Position numbers and translations under genes: made by a program. This document shows, one piece after another, positions 36,501 to 45,869 of a DNA stretch of 64,000 nucleotides (the stretch's first letter is position 1; each line of letters begins with the position of its first letter). The notes below the pieces were generated by a model that made no database searches, was not told the DNA's origin, and worked only from the letters and a program-made list of their open reading frames with translations. This stretch comes from Schistocerca nitens (taxonomy: Eukaryota > Arthropoda > Insecta > Orthoptera > Acrididae), in contig NC_064622.1 in the NCBI RefSeq assembly GCF_023898315.1, positions 168,226,178 to 168,290,177 of the forward strand, in the 5' to 3' direction.

Positions 36501-38494
36501 CCATTCTTTACCAGTTGGCCTAAAATTTATTTACAATATTTATTGTATTTTTTTATATGTTGCTGAAGTAGACAAGTTTTTCCTTTCATTGCTAACAGGG
36601 GTTGAAGTGAGAGAAATTTGGTTACACTTTCACCCTTTCTAGATGTAGTGTTCACAGTGAGGTACCTCTTCATAGCAACAGAAGTTGTTCTATATTGCGC
36701 TTATGATATGCATCCCCTACTTGGCCAATGTAAATTCATCTCTCATTGTCTATATTACTCTCTACCATTTTTATGGGGTGTGGTACCACTGTTTTTGAAG
36801 AATCAGTTTAGTTGCACATGATCTTGTGGCCTCAAAACTCTGTACATGTATATCACCTTGTCATGTGCATATCTTATTTCCTCCATAGTCTCTTCTCTCA
36901 TGATATCCTGCTTTCTTGCCTTGAGCACGTTTCCTGCACTACATGTCATATTTCTTAAAAATTATAGTTTGCATTCATGATTTCAGTGTCCATCAATTTC
37001 CATGCAAGTAAACCAATGGAGAGAGGTTGTGTGTTGTGATTTTCATATTGAATTATAATTTGGCAAGAAAGCATTAAGTTTGCTGGACCATAAAGTACAA
37101 GAACTGCCTAGATAGCCTTGCACATTGAAGCACTCTCCCTGGGACAGGGATGTGTGCCAGCACTGGACTGTATCCGCCCAGTGGTTTAACTAACAGCAAG
37201 GATCGGTACGCCGGCCAGATTGCGTGTGGTTTTCAGGCAGATTCCCACATGTGACTGGGTGACTGTCAGGCAGGGACTCCAGTACTGTATCAGTTACATG
37301 ATTCAAAAGACGGGGTGGTGGCGGCAGGGCATCTACACTCCCCTTACTCAAAGGTGCAGAAAAACAAGGCTGTAATATGTAATGTAAGACTTGTAATAAA
37401 AACCTCTTTAAGCCCAAAAATTGCTATATTCATTCTTTCCAGCAGTCAAAACAGTGCTGCACGTTGATTTCTGTGGATTTTCCACTGTCGTAGAGTTCGG
37501 CAGAGTGAAAGAACACGTCTGCATATAGCACTTGTCTTGTGCCACGGAGTTTCTAATGAGACCTATCCTCCATAAAGAAACAGCCAAGGTCAATAAAAGG
37601 GGAAAACTAATAATTCCATAGTATGTGTTCAAATTTGTTCCTTTTGTGTGTCTGCGGGTGGTGAGTCGGCGAGGTTCGCACTTGGATGAGTAATCACTCT
37701 GTCTTTGCAGCTTTTCATAACAGCATTTTGGCAAAGACAGATAACACTAACAGTGAACTCTTGTAGGCAGTGATGTAAATGTTGTTGGTTTTCATGTACT
37801 TTTGATGAACATTGAATAAGAAGGACCGCTGTGATGGTTTAAAATCACTATTCAAAGACACAGCTGCTCATGTCTTTGAATGAAGATTTTTTAAACAGTC
37901 GCAGCCGTCCTTAGACAACATGGAATATTTGGACTGTGAATGCCCTACATATACAAAGTATTATGTTTTTGATTAATGTTATAATCAATGTCATTATTTA
38001 TGACAGTTTCAAAGTAGCATGAACTTCTTTTCAGCGTGGTGATGAGACAAGACGGATTTTGCACTTATGGTATGACACTTGGCCAGATCATGCAACCCCC
38101 TCTAGTGCTCAGGCACTGGTTGCTATGGCAAGTGAGGTTGCCGAGTATCGCCAAGTCGGCTCAGGAGATCCTCCTGTCGTGGTACACTGCAGTGCAGGAA
38201 TTGGCCGCACTGGATGCTTCATTGCAGTTGCCGTTGGCATGGCACAACTGCTGCACAATGATAATGTTGACATCCTGGGTATCGTGTGCCAGATGCGATA
38301 CGACAGGTAAGAGATCAGATTGCTGTATAAAATTGTATAAGAAAGAAAATTTAAATCATTTGATCTCAGCATGTTACTTCCTGGCATAGACAACTATTGC
38401 TAGACACCAGCCTCTCTTCTTCTTCCCTCTTCCCCCCCCCCCCCCCCTCCTAAAGCAGGTGCCCATATGCCTCCCCCCCCCCTCCTCTGCTTGG

Positions 38495-38531
<37 letters not shown>

Positions 38532-38838
38532 TTTATCTGTATCTTTCTTTCTCATTCTTTTTTTCCAAAAGCCACACAACAGTGCTAGACACTCACAGTG
38601 CTTGTTAACTCTCCAATACTTCCTTTATCACAGTTGTTTATTTTCACTTGTTTATCCTGAGATGTTTCAGCACGGTATGTGTTATTAGACCATACATGTA
38701 TTTTTAAGATTTGAACCATCTGATAACTTTTCCTCTCTTTTTAGGGGTGGTATGATACAGACTGCAGAACAATACGAGTTTGTACACAGGGCTTTGTGCC
38801 TGTTTGAGGGATCTCTCCCTGACCAGTCTGGCGAATGA
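16007..38838 (+). CDS. Ptprr-like: KIM-family transmembrane protein tyrosine phosphatase (PTPRR/PTPN5/PTPN7-like), whole gene model of 8 coding exons
   Basis: The exons are 16007-16082, 17597-17821, 19381-19598, 23681-24114, 27154-27415, 32405-32668, 38035-38306 and 38745-38838: 1845 nt, 614 residues plus TGA. Every junction is GT-AG and phases match throughout. Seen in the protein: hydrophobic N-terminus (1-25), ectodomain (about 27-154) with N102-V-S, membrane helix (about 155-178), kinase interaction motif GLLERRGSSASLTIEL (282-297), TPTREC (313-318), KNRY (369-372), NANY (400-403), TQGP (417-420), WPD (509-511), HCSAGIGRTG (544-553, Cys545 and Arg551) and QTAEQ (589-593). Known of the family: the KIM docks ERK/p38 MAP kinases and PKA phosphorylation of the KIM serine (here Ser289) releases them; the enzyme removes the activation-loop phosphotyrosine. 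The signal peptide plus membrane helix makes PTPRR the closest layout. Drosophila PTP-ER is the likely functional relative. All catalytic residues are intact. The 5' UTR and transcript ends are not determined. Confidence 0.93.
16083..17596 (+). other. Intron 1 of the phosphatase gene
   Basis: GTAATG...TTTCATAG, 1514 bases, T-rich. No transposon or repeat recognised. Confidence 0.75.
17597..17821 (+). CDS. Ptprr-like: Phosphatase exon 2: ectodomain, first part
   Basis: It follows TTTCATAG and ends CTG|GTAAAG. It encodes residues 26-100, a Gly/Ala-rich low-complexity stretch and then a His/Gln/Tyr-rich patch (HDHQHYQYRFLDEDG). No folded domain is recognisable. GC content is clearly above the flanking introns, as expected for coding sequence. 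The end phase (one base) matches exon 3 and creates Glu101, just before the Asn-Val-Ser sequon. Confidence 0.82.
17822..19380 (+). other. Intron 2 of the phosphatase gene
   Basis: GTAAAG...ATTTACAG, 1559 bases. No repeat recognised. Confidence 0.8.
19381..19598 (+). CDS. Ptprr-like: Phosphatase exon 3: juxtamembrane ectodomain and transmembrane helix
   Basis: Acceptor TTTACAG|AA, donor GTG|GTAAGC. It encodes residues 102-173: N-x-S at 102-104, a Ser/Thr/Gly-rich stalk, and WRPEWH followed by the hydrophobic LPFFVILFAAVGFLAITFV, which continues as VLLWLK in exon 4. That is a single membrane helix with a basic residue on the cytoplasmic side, so the phosphatase domain faces the cytosol. The intron after it is phase 0. 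Confidence 0.87.
20507..20575. repeat. Perfect long hairpin in intron 3
   Basis: The left arm (20507-20533) and right arm (20549-20575) are exact reverse complements over 27 bases, containing GGTCTGGCTTTGTACACAG. The 15-base loop can pair four more bases after one mismatch. It lies next to the 3' end of the antisense LINE. Confidence 0.9.
20735..23540 (-). mobile_element. CR1-like LINE, decayed, antisense in intron 3
   Basis: Read on the minus strand, the order is ORF1, endonuclease, reverse transcriptase. ORF1 pieces (about 23500-22800) include CMPGDLI and VAHIGTNDA, an SGNH-esterase-like block known in CR1/L2-type ORF1 proteins. The endonuclease shows QMGNGGGVFVAVNKE, then ISGDFNHPTINWEN, with DENVLDLMATD nearby. 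The RT part includes LKLNKAPGPNGI. Many stops and frameshifts. It accounts for most of intron 3 (19599-23680), whose remainder is unremarkable except for the hairpin. Confidence 0.8.
23681..24114 (+). CDS. Ptprr-like: Phosphatase exon 4: cytoplasmic linker and MAP-kinase interaction motif
   Basis: Acceptor GATGCAG|GT, donor ATG|GTAAGA. It encodes residues 174-317. After the end of the membrane helix comes a Gly/Ser/Pro-rich linker with a PPTPTPTPEP tract, then GRIKGLLERRGSSASLTIEL, which matches the KIM of PTPRR, STEP and HePTP (paired Arg286-Arg287, then Gly-Ser, then hydrophobic L-x-I-x-L). Ser289 is in the position of the PKA-regulated serine. The exon ends at VVTPTRE, the start of the kinase-specificity sequence, where T313-P is a possible proline-directed MAP-kinase site. 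Confidence 0.92.
24115..27153 (+). other. Intron 4 of the phosphatase gene
   Basis: GTAAGA...CTCTTGCAG, 3039 bases. It contains a short (TATG)n run near 24435-24455. At 26460-26640 a segment (GCTGATGAAGG...CCGAAAGCTTTG...) resembles a dispersed repeat I associate with Orthoptera. The rest is unremarkable. Confidence 0.75.
27154..27415 (+). CDS. Ptprr-like: Phosphatase exon 5: KIS remainder and N-terminal catalytic domain
   Basis: Acceptor CTTGCAG|C, donor CGA|GTAAGT. It encodes residues 318-405. The first part (TTDEFLLSAGNVLSRRQL) sits where the family's kinase-specificity segment and amphipathic helix lie. EFWELPSN begins the conserved catalytic fold. KNRYRSILPNERTRVCL is the phosphotyrosine recognition loop with Tyr372, and YINANYVR closes the exon. 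Both junction phases agree with their neighbours. Confidence 0.93.
28014..28985 (+). pseudogene. RTE LINE apurinic/apyrimidinic endonuclease
   Basis: A 323-codon frame. Motifs in order: LDIVGVSEVKWKE (about 18-30, catalytic Glu), PTTIVQVYMPT, MGDWNAVVGEG (Asp/Asn active-site loop), QLDYIMVRQRF and DSDHNIVV (terminal Ser-Asp-His). It nicks target DNA to prime reverse transcription. The frame closes at GGAGGAAGTAAAAACATG, apparently through a small indel where the protein should run on into the RT part. Confidence 0.9.
29067..29471 (+). pseudogene. RTE LINE linker and start of reverse transcriptase
   Basis: It continues the LINE protein: KWLQEKCEDIEKD, then AYRKVKTTFGD, then NKAEGIDNIPSQFLKSLG, the usual entry to the RT domain. 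The frame is lost near 29460 and picked up in another frame at 29437-29814 (IYASGDIPSDFRKS, IIHTIPK). Confidence 0.85.
29654..30796 (+). pseudogene. RTE LINE reverse transcriptase and C-terminal domain
   Basis: A 380-codon frame with RT motif A FVDLEKAFDNIKW, motif B GVRQGCSLSPLLFNLYIEE, catalytic motif C RFADDIAIL (FADD), the YLGSKITNDG thumb region, and the tail RRRDRMIGHLLRHEGM. The fingers region is damaged by a deletion near 29660. As the frame is long and motifs intact, the copy is fairly young. Confidence 0.93.
32405..32668 (+). CDS. Ptprr-like: Phosphatase exon 6: central catalytic domain
   Basis: Acceptor TACACAG|GG after a T-rich tract, donor ACA|GTAAGT. It encodes residues 406-493, starting GFDSEEKAYIATQGPLPHT and continuing with DFWLMVWSEGSTVIVMITKL and CERYFPE, the central strands of a classical PTP domain. 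The wording is closest to the PTPRR/STEP/HePTP subgroup. Both flanking introns are phase 0. Confidence 0.95.
33425..33740 (-). mobile_element. DDE transposase C-terminal remnant interrupted by a triplet microsatellite
   Basis: The minus strand reads SHHCHFDSIEHMWAQVKAYVARN, the last catalytic region of an IS630/Tc1-type transposase; then a Thr/Pro repeat from the microsatellite; then ARLAQYCKVHEESNKE-like sequence typical of the extreme C-terminus. It abuts the next Tc1 at 33742. Confidence 0.65.
33554..33612. repeat. (GTT)n(GGT)n microsatellite
   Basis: About six GTT units are followed by about thirteen GGT units. Located inside the transposase remnant. Confidence 0.95.
33742..34906 (-). 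mobile_element. Tc1-like transposon in intron 6, near full length
   Basis: Inverted ends: CAGGGTGACAAAAGTTACGG at the left; the right end, reversed, reads CTGAGGTTACAAAAGTCATG. The minus strand has 133- and 175-codon frames: GRYVGHSISQIVREFNIIRY (DNA-binding helix) and RLSWVHDHIDWIQDDWKTVA, SMDPSCQQGTVQAGGCSIMV and GPLIHLNQSLTGNRYIHL of the catalytic core. The frame break near 34460 and degraded C-terminus make it inactive. Confidence 0.88.
35887..36059 (-). mobile_element. tRNA-derived SINE, minus strand, in intron 6
   Basis: Same family as 6404-6592, with part of the tRNA-like head deleted around 36020. It ends CCCCGGCCGGC. An imperfect target duplication, TAAGATATG / TAAGATGTG, flanks it. 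Confidence 0.85.
37150..37345. repeat. Dispersed-repeat-like segment in intron 6
   Basis: The wording (GTACGCCGGCCAG, TTTTCAGGCAGATTCCCACAT, GGGGTGGTGGCGGCAGGGCATC) resembles a repeat I associate with orthopteran genomes. There is no internal evidence such as a second copy in this window. Confidence 0.35.
38035..38306 (+). CDS. Ptprr-like: Phosphatase exon 7: WPD loop and catalytic P-loop
   Basis: Acceptor TTTTCAG|CG, donor CAG|GTAAGA. It encodes residues 494-583. WYDTWPDHATP holds the general-acid Asp511, and VVVHCSAGIGRTGCF holds nucleophile Cys545 and Arg551, with isoleucine in the P-loop as in STEP and HePTP. DILGIVCQMRYD leads into the last helices. The nucleophile and general acid are both present, so an active enzyme is expected. 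Confidence 0.96.
38307..38744 (+). repeat. Intron 7 with poly-C and (CA)n tracts
   Basis: A 438-base intron containing two C-runs (about 38432-38448 and 38474-38483) and a (CA)n tract (about 38499-38526). These lie upstream of the T-rich acceptor of exon 8. Confidence 0.8.
38745..38838 (+). CDS. Ptprr-like: Phosphatase exon 8: Q-loop, C-terminus and stop
   Basis: Acceptor TTTTTAG|GG. The first base completes Arg584. It encodes GGMIQTAEQYEFVHRALCLF and EGSLPDQSGE, then TGA at 38836-38838. Gln589 and Gln593 are the water-positioning Q-loop glutamines. The protein ends about ten residues after the last conserved helix, as usual in this subgroup, so there is no second phosphatase domain. Confidence 0.94.
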
Positions 38839-39840
38839 CAGACAGCTTTCACTCTTCTCCACATTCAAGAGTAATTGCAGTGTGTATAATGCAAGAGGAA
38901 GTGATAGTGTGTCGGCTGAAACTATTCGTGTCTTCATGCGTAAGTCACAGCTTTATGGCAGATGTAAAGTGCATCAGTTGTGTGGAAATTCGAAAAGAAG
39001 TTTCATCTGCTTTTGATAATTTTATTTATTTATATAAAGTGAAGTTTTCAACTATCTGTGCTGCAAAGCATTTTAAGTGCGATGACTCAGTAGCAGATGA
39101 AACTATTTTTATGAATGAATGACTGCCTCTTCTAAAGAAGACTAATTTTTTTCTTTTAGTTCGAGACAAGGCTATTGACCAATAGCCAGAGACTGAGAAA
39201 TCTGTTGCTTCTTGATCTGTCGCGAGAGTCTCATAACTGCAACAGGCAATGCACCTGGTACTTAAATTCTGAGTAACTGTACATTTTGTAAAGAAAAATG
39301 TATAATTATTAGACTTTGAGAGAGATGATCTGAATGTAAATATTATGTACAGTTGTTATGAGTGATACACTTGTGATCTTTGTTCAAGCTATGTATGGTG
39401 CTTGTTTCTCAAGCTTTCTGTGACTGTTCTTGAAGGACATTTGAGACTTCAATTGTGCTTCTGGCATGCATACTAGGGCAGAGAATGTACAAAGTGAAAA
39501 CATTTGATTGTCACTGTCACTGTTACCTGTTAAGTGCTGTCAGTATTGACAGTTATTCCTATTACATATGATTCTAGTCACTTGCCCAAAGTTTTGTGTA
39601 TTGCCAGTAACAGTTGCCTTTGAACATTAAGTTTTGAAGCAGAGGTGGCATGTTTTGTGAGATGACCATATTGTGTTTCCACTGCTCGTAACCTGTATAA
39701 ATGTGAGCCACATGTTTTTATACGTACTATGTTAATATTGTGAAATTCTGAGCAGTTGTTTGTTTGTCTATCTGATGCTATTATAATTGAGCTTCACTGA
39801 TATTTATGGATCCATTGTGCAATGAGTGATGATACCAACA

Positions 39841-39846
39841 AATAAA
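39841..39846 (+). terminator. Candidate proximal polyadenylation signal AATAAA
   Basis: First AATAAA found after the stop codon, about 1 kb downstream. A T-rich stretch follows. It is a plausible short-UTR site, unproven. Confidence 0.35.
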
Positions 39847-42609
39847 ATTGGCTGTTTATGCAAAATATCAAATACTTTTGTATGTTAACTTGCAGTGTTG
39901 CTTGTGCAAAGCTCATGTTTTCATTGTGCGAGCGTACAAGCTTCACATCAGAACAAAAGTCGCCTTTCATTTGGGCAGTAAAACAAAACTGAGAAGAACT
40001 TGTTTCACACAATATGTTTTGTAAATCATTGTTATCCCAGGTATGTCTGTAGAGTTTGAATCTGTATTTATTGACATTTTTTTTGGGTTCAAAAAAAAAA
40101 AAATCACAGTTTACAATTATTAGCACCTATAATAAGTTTGCAGTGTTAATGGAGAAATGCTTGAAAGGACAGCCCATAAATTAAACCATCGAACAAGGTT
40201 TTATAACCATTTCCTCACTGTAAAATTGATAGATAAAAATGTTTCACAGGAAACTCACATTGTCACAAATTATTTCACGTGTAAAATTCTTGTGAATGTA
40301 ATTTGTGGCTCCAACTCCTTGCAATTTTAAAAACAATTAAAGATATGAAAAATCAAATATGATACACACAGCCTCATTTTTTTAGGAATTGTCTTGAATT
40401 TCATGACCTCCTGTGCCAAACTTGTAATGATGATGGCACCAAAATTATTTAGAGCACATGGATTATTTAGTTATCTACCATTTTGTGAGACATTGAGGCA
40501 CTTGCCATCATAGTAGAAACATTCTGGAAGAATATTGTTGGAGGCAGAGTACAGACAAACAATTGCTATATTTAATTAAATCCATATGCTTTAGGGAATA
40601 TTGTATGATATTGTCATAACTTTTTTAAAACTTGGGTGTCAATTTCAGGTTTCTTAAATTATTGTTGAAAAGCCTCAACTCTGTGCAAAACTAGCCTATT
40701 CCCAAAAATTTGTTATCCTGTCTTCAGTAATTGCAGCAATGGTCTCATAATTTTTTCATGTGGCTTACATTCTTATTTAGGTGGGAGTTCCTACAAAGCT
40801 TGCCATGCAAGTGTGTGAGAAGCTGTTTTCATTATTTCTTGACTTTGATGCATACTTGTACATTGGAATTCGAACCTTTAATGTAAGGATCATTTACAAG
40901 CAAAATGAAACTGTTGTGCAAGGGTTGTAAATGAACAGTTGGCGAAGCATTGCATAACATGCTGGTTTTTATTCAGCTATGTGTCATTATTTTATAGTTT
41001 CTTTATTTTGGGTGTGTATTACTATATTCTACAGACTCAAGTTTATTAACTTCAGACTTTCAGTGTATCATGAGCTGAGCTGCTGACTCCCTCAAAATTG
41101 TAATAATTGCTTTTACCATGTTAATGACGAATGAAACACAGTGCTTTAAAAGCATGATGTTATTGGAGACACTTGCTATCCTCTGACCTATCAGCTGACC
41201 TAGCCAGCATGTTGGAAGGGGACCTGCAGTCCAGTATGGAATATGAACTTTAGAGCAACATTGCATTTTCTTTACACACAAACCAGTGCTATAGGGGTTC
41301 TTCCACAGCTTCTAATTGTAAACCTAATTAATATAACTGGTAGCACAACAACTAATACTTTGCTGTAATGTTAAATTTGGAGAACTGAACTTAATAAGTT
41401 GGAGTATATTCAGAAGCTGAAAGTTTTTGAATTTATTTTCTGGTCTTTGTTGTTGATGATGTTTATGATTTTTTACAGATGTATCTAGCAGGCTAGTCAA
41501 TAGTTGGTGTTATGGAAAGTGATATTTCAGAAGCAGAGGTATAAGCAAATGAAAAAAGAGAGTTCACTGAATTTATTCTTTAAGGTTCATCAGCAATGTA
41601 ACTGAAAATTCATGTATAGAAATTAAATGAAAACCATACAGAGAGAATTAGTAGTTCAGTTATCAATAAAGTAATAGTTCAGCAAAGTATGGGAATAGTG
41701 GAAAAACCATTCTGAAAACCCAGGATTCGTTATTATTTCCTTCATTTTATTTCTTACATTTTGCATTCACATTGCTGTTGCCTTTGCCCCAGATGTCAGA
41801 GTTATTATTTTGTCGCAAGTAGATAATCATTTGAAAGAATTTGTGATAAAGAAAGATGCAATTTGATAAAATCATAAGCAGCTTCATCAGTTGGTGGTTG
41901 TCTGAAAGTGATATAAGTGCACTCATCAGTACAGTCACATATACTTGTAGCTCAGTTACCTGTACAAGCCACATCATTGAAAAATGATTGGGTTTTGTGT
42001 GGGCTACATTGAATTGACTTTGATTACAACTGTTTCCATTTCCAACCCTGACAGTTTTCATGTGCTGTGGACCTATTCTGGGCTTGATACTTTGTGGACA
42101 GAGACTCATTATTATTTGTTTGTATGCCCTGTTGTTGTGAAATCAGAAGCAGCATGTGGTTGTGAAAAGATTTTAAGTCATTAATATTTCTGAAATTTGT
42201 CATGTCTGTGTACAAATCAATAACAATAGACAATATTCATAAAATAATATTGTAATTTTCTGTGTTTGTTGTAATATTGTATTTTTATTATGATGATGTA
42301 ATTCTCCTCCTACATGGATTGTATAATCCTTTCTTTCATTAGTGTGCCATTCAGATAAATTGGCTTACATCTTACAGTGATAAAGACATCTCTTGTGTGT
42401 CTGTACATTGCAAACACCTACATCTTGGATATCTTTGTACAGAGATTTCATATATGTTTGTGAAGTTAACTCCCATTGTTGAATAATTACTTGGCAGAGT
42501 ACAATTGTTAACATTGAAATGAATAAGACTCATAATTTATTCTTGAGACAATATACCAAATTCTTTCTTCAGTCATTACTGTGTGTGAGAATCTTGCACA
42601 TGTGGTTCA

Positions 42610-42613
<4 letters not shown>

Positions 42614-42645
<32 letters not shown>

Positions 42646-42690
42646 TGTTTGTTTGTGTGTTTGTGTTTGTTTGTGTTTGTGTTTTCTGTA
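42614..42690. repeat. (GT)n and GTTTGT microsatellite
   Basis: A run of GT dinucleotides passing into GTTTGTGTTT units, inside the putative 3' UTR. Confidence 0.9.
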
Positions 42691-45081
42691 CTTATATATA
42701 CATATCTCTTAAGGTTTAGTAAATAAATGCTGTATCAGTATTTATATTTTCCATGTGCATTCTGTGTTTGTTCTGTTTCACAATACTGTGGAGCAAAATT
42801 TGAGCATTTGTTGTTCCTGAAGTACTCTGAAGGCTTGAACAGCACAGATATCAAACTGTTCAGTTTCTTTTTCATTGATAATTTCTGATGTTTTGAATTT
42901 TACTAAGCCTGGTTACATTAGCAGATAGTTAAACATACACACGTCTAACTTTGTTAACACTGAACTGAACAACACTCGATGGATAGTACAGGGTCCTACA
43001 ACTGTGAAGGGATTGCAAAAACAATTTTTTAGCTTAGTGTGTGTAACTCTCGTTGGTTTTTCAGCTTCCCGTATGAATTGTTGTATAAAGTTATTGGTGT
43101 ATTTCAACAGCAAGTATTTCGTGTGCAAGAAATTGTGTCACTAAGCTGATAGTTTTGTTTTTACTTGTGTTTTTTTGAATGTAGACATATTCTGATAGCG
43201 TGAAACTACAACTGTTCAGGGGTCAAGGTAAAGAATGTAACTTGCTTTTGGAGTATACCATATTTGTTTAAAATTGCAAGCACAGTACATGGAATACTGA
43301 AATTCCTTTTTGGGGATGAAGTATGTACTGCGTGTCTCAGAGTAAATGTCATTACGAAACTTTGTGCATAAAAGTTGCACATCTAATTTTTTTCAGACCC
43401 AACATCAATTCCTGCTTTGTTGTTCAAATTGTTCTGGCCTACTTGGTACTCGCAGTACTGTATTTCTTTTATCCTGAATGTTAATTGCAGGGAAAAAATA
43501 ATGAAAGTTTATTTTAACTCATCATTCTGGTTAGATGTGCAGGCCAAATTCAGGAATCTGTGAGGTCATTATGGACAGACATTTATTGGAGTCTGGTATG
43601 TGTTTAAATAGCAAATAAAATCAAAAGAACAGTTGTGAATGTTTTCACAATTGTGTTGGCTACCTCCTTATGTAAATGGCTTAGCACATTGAATCATTAT
43701 GAAATAAGAATGCCGACAATGACATAATATGTTACATCTGTCAGTAAGCTTTGTTCCTCTGCTGTGAAAAAGAAATATTATCTGAAAAATGACCGTACTG
43801 TCATAAACGCATCATTGTGAAACTAAATGCTTTCATGTGTTTAATTAGAAGTGTGATAAATAGCAATCTTTATAGTAGCCTGCATTAATCTGGGTAAACT
43901 CATTACCTCTGTCAAGCATTTTTAATGCCTCTTTTAAGTCTATTTTCTCCACAACTTAAATCTTAACACTGAAATATTCAGTAAATCATTATATTTGATA
44001 CAGTTTTGTAAGAGACACATTTTTAAACATTTTTCATAAGATCTTACGTGGAACAAAACTGTGTTGAAAGTAAGAGAAAAAGTGGCATTATGTAAAAAAA
44101 AAAAAAAAAAACTGACATGTGGTTATTTAAGCTGTAGTAAAAGTCTGACAGTTACTAGCATTGCAGCAAATCTAGTTGATTCAGTGCAAAGCCATTTTGT
44201 ATAGTGTAGGGTAAATGTTGTATCATAGTAATTACTTCATAATGTATAAAGTGTATTTCTTTACAGTTTTGACCTTTTGACCTGAATTAAAATATTTTAT
44301 CTGAATCCTATTTTTTATATTATAATGTTAAAATAAAACAAATCGTGTACATATTTGAGAAATTAAATTTGTCAAAAGCTCAGATATTTATGAAATATTT
44401 TTAAAATTATACTATGAGAGTTTAATGTCAATTTTCTCATTTTATCAATTGTTACTATAGTGCACAAATTTCCGTTCAGAGCAGGACTTGAGTTACACTG
44501 TTTTGGTGTATGAAGCAATCTCCTTGGTCATCAAAATTTCTCATGTATTTTAAAAAAATTGTTTAAGTTCAGTTGGTTTTTAAATGTTCCTGTTGTCAGT
44601 TTAGGTTACCAGCAGTATTACATAGAAAATCTATACCCCTGAGATTGCAGATTTTTGTTTGGATAGCTTTAGATTTTGTTTTTAATTGTGGTATTGGAAG
44701 TGTTTTACTGTAACCAAAATTGTACATTAGTGTAAAATTGTGTAGATCACATAATGTGTACCTTCCCATAATTATCATTTAGCTGTAATTATAAATTATC
44801 AGAGTACTTATGTGCTCTGAGTTAAAGAACACCAATATATCATAAGGATACATATTTTGTGTCTGAATGTGAAATGTAAGTAGAACACCAATTAATTCAT
44901 AAGGAACATTTACAGATATATATATACATATACATATATATATGGATATAAATTCATGACAAATATACTGAAACTGCTAATTTCTATACTTCATAATTTG
45001 GATATACAGGTTAAAGATTGTAAAGCTGTGTTGAGTCTTCAGGGAAATATTTCAGAATTGTATAATGTACCGCACAGTGTA

Positions 45082-45087
45082 AATAAA
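45082..45087 (+). terminator. Candidate distal polyadenylation signal AATAAA
   Basis: AATAAA with a GT/T-rich stretch (GGAGTGTTTATTTCATT) about 35 bases downstream, at the end of the transposon-free block. Candidate distal cleavage site. Confidence 0.35.
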
Positions 45088-45100
45088 GGCAATGTTGCTG

Positions 45101-45840
45101 AATTACAAGTACCTTAGAATGGAGTGTTTATTTCATTCACTACGGGCTTGTAGCCCTTCATTATCAAAATGCATGTTCATTCTGACTTAACACAGAGCAA
45201 AGAATTCATAGAGGAATTTTCCAGACTCAGGATCAAAAAGAAACTGATTGTAATTTTATAGGTACTTTGCAGAGTTTTCTCTAAAGCTTTAGTGGCACTT
45301 GAAGACTGTCTGGAAGTCTGATCGAAAAAGTACAGGCACAGAGGACAGACTACACACACCATTTCCAAATGGGACAAGTTCTGAACATCCATGAAGTGAT
45401 AAATTTTGAACTACTTTAATTCTAATCAAATAATAGCTTATACTGAGAAGGCTTTCTTAAATATTTTAGCTGGAAAAGTTAATATCCATGTGCAACAACA
45501 TACACTTTCATTATGGTGATAATTTTCAGTATGCACATCTGGAAGTGTATGTTCCTTTCCATTGTGCGCATGCCTGCCAAATGTATGTAATTGAAAATTT
45601 CAGCTGATGCTAATGCAAATTGATGTACTGATTTTAAATATGATGAAGTTATTGGTAAACCAATCACGAAATGTTCAGAAAATGCCTGTTTCTTTGTTGT
45701 ACTGACTGGTATGCAAGTAGTTAAATAAGGAAATTTAGCAGACGTATGGAACGCTTCTAGACTGATAGTAGCCATAAAATTCATTCCTGCCTCTAAAAGT
45801 TTTTGTATTTCCATTTAGGTACTTTTTTTTTAACATCTGC
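45101..45840. other. Unassigned sequence downstream of the putative 3' UTR
   Basis: No gene or repeat recognised. Minus-strand frames show no domain. Confidence 0.4.
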
Positions 45841-45869
45841 AGCTAGTATCTGTGTAACATCAGCAATCA

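Larger units (their letters stand above)
32669..38034 (+). other. Intron 6 of the phosphatase gene
   Basis: GTAAGT...CTTTTCAG, 5366 bases. It holds two DNA-transposon remnants (about 33425-34906), a SINE (35887-36059) and a repeat-like segment (37150-37345), described separately. The stretches 32760-33420, 34910-35880 and 36060-37140 show nothing I can name. Confidence 0.8.
38839..45100 (+). other. Putative long 3' UTR of the phosphatase gene
   Basis: About 6.2 kb of AT-rich sequence follows the stop codon with no recognisable transposon, in contrast to both sides. It contains AATAAA at 39841, 42722, 43614 and 45082, several AU-rich ATTTA words, and TGTANATA Pumilio-type motifs at 39335, 44346 and 45078. 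A (GT)n tract lies at about 42614-42690. No coding sequence is recognised. The transcript could end at any of the signals. Confidence 0.45.

Noticed and set aside
42519-42719. 66-codon frame rich in Val-Cys-Phe
   Set aside because: It is produced by the (GT)n tract.
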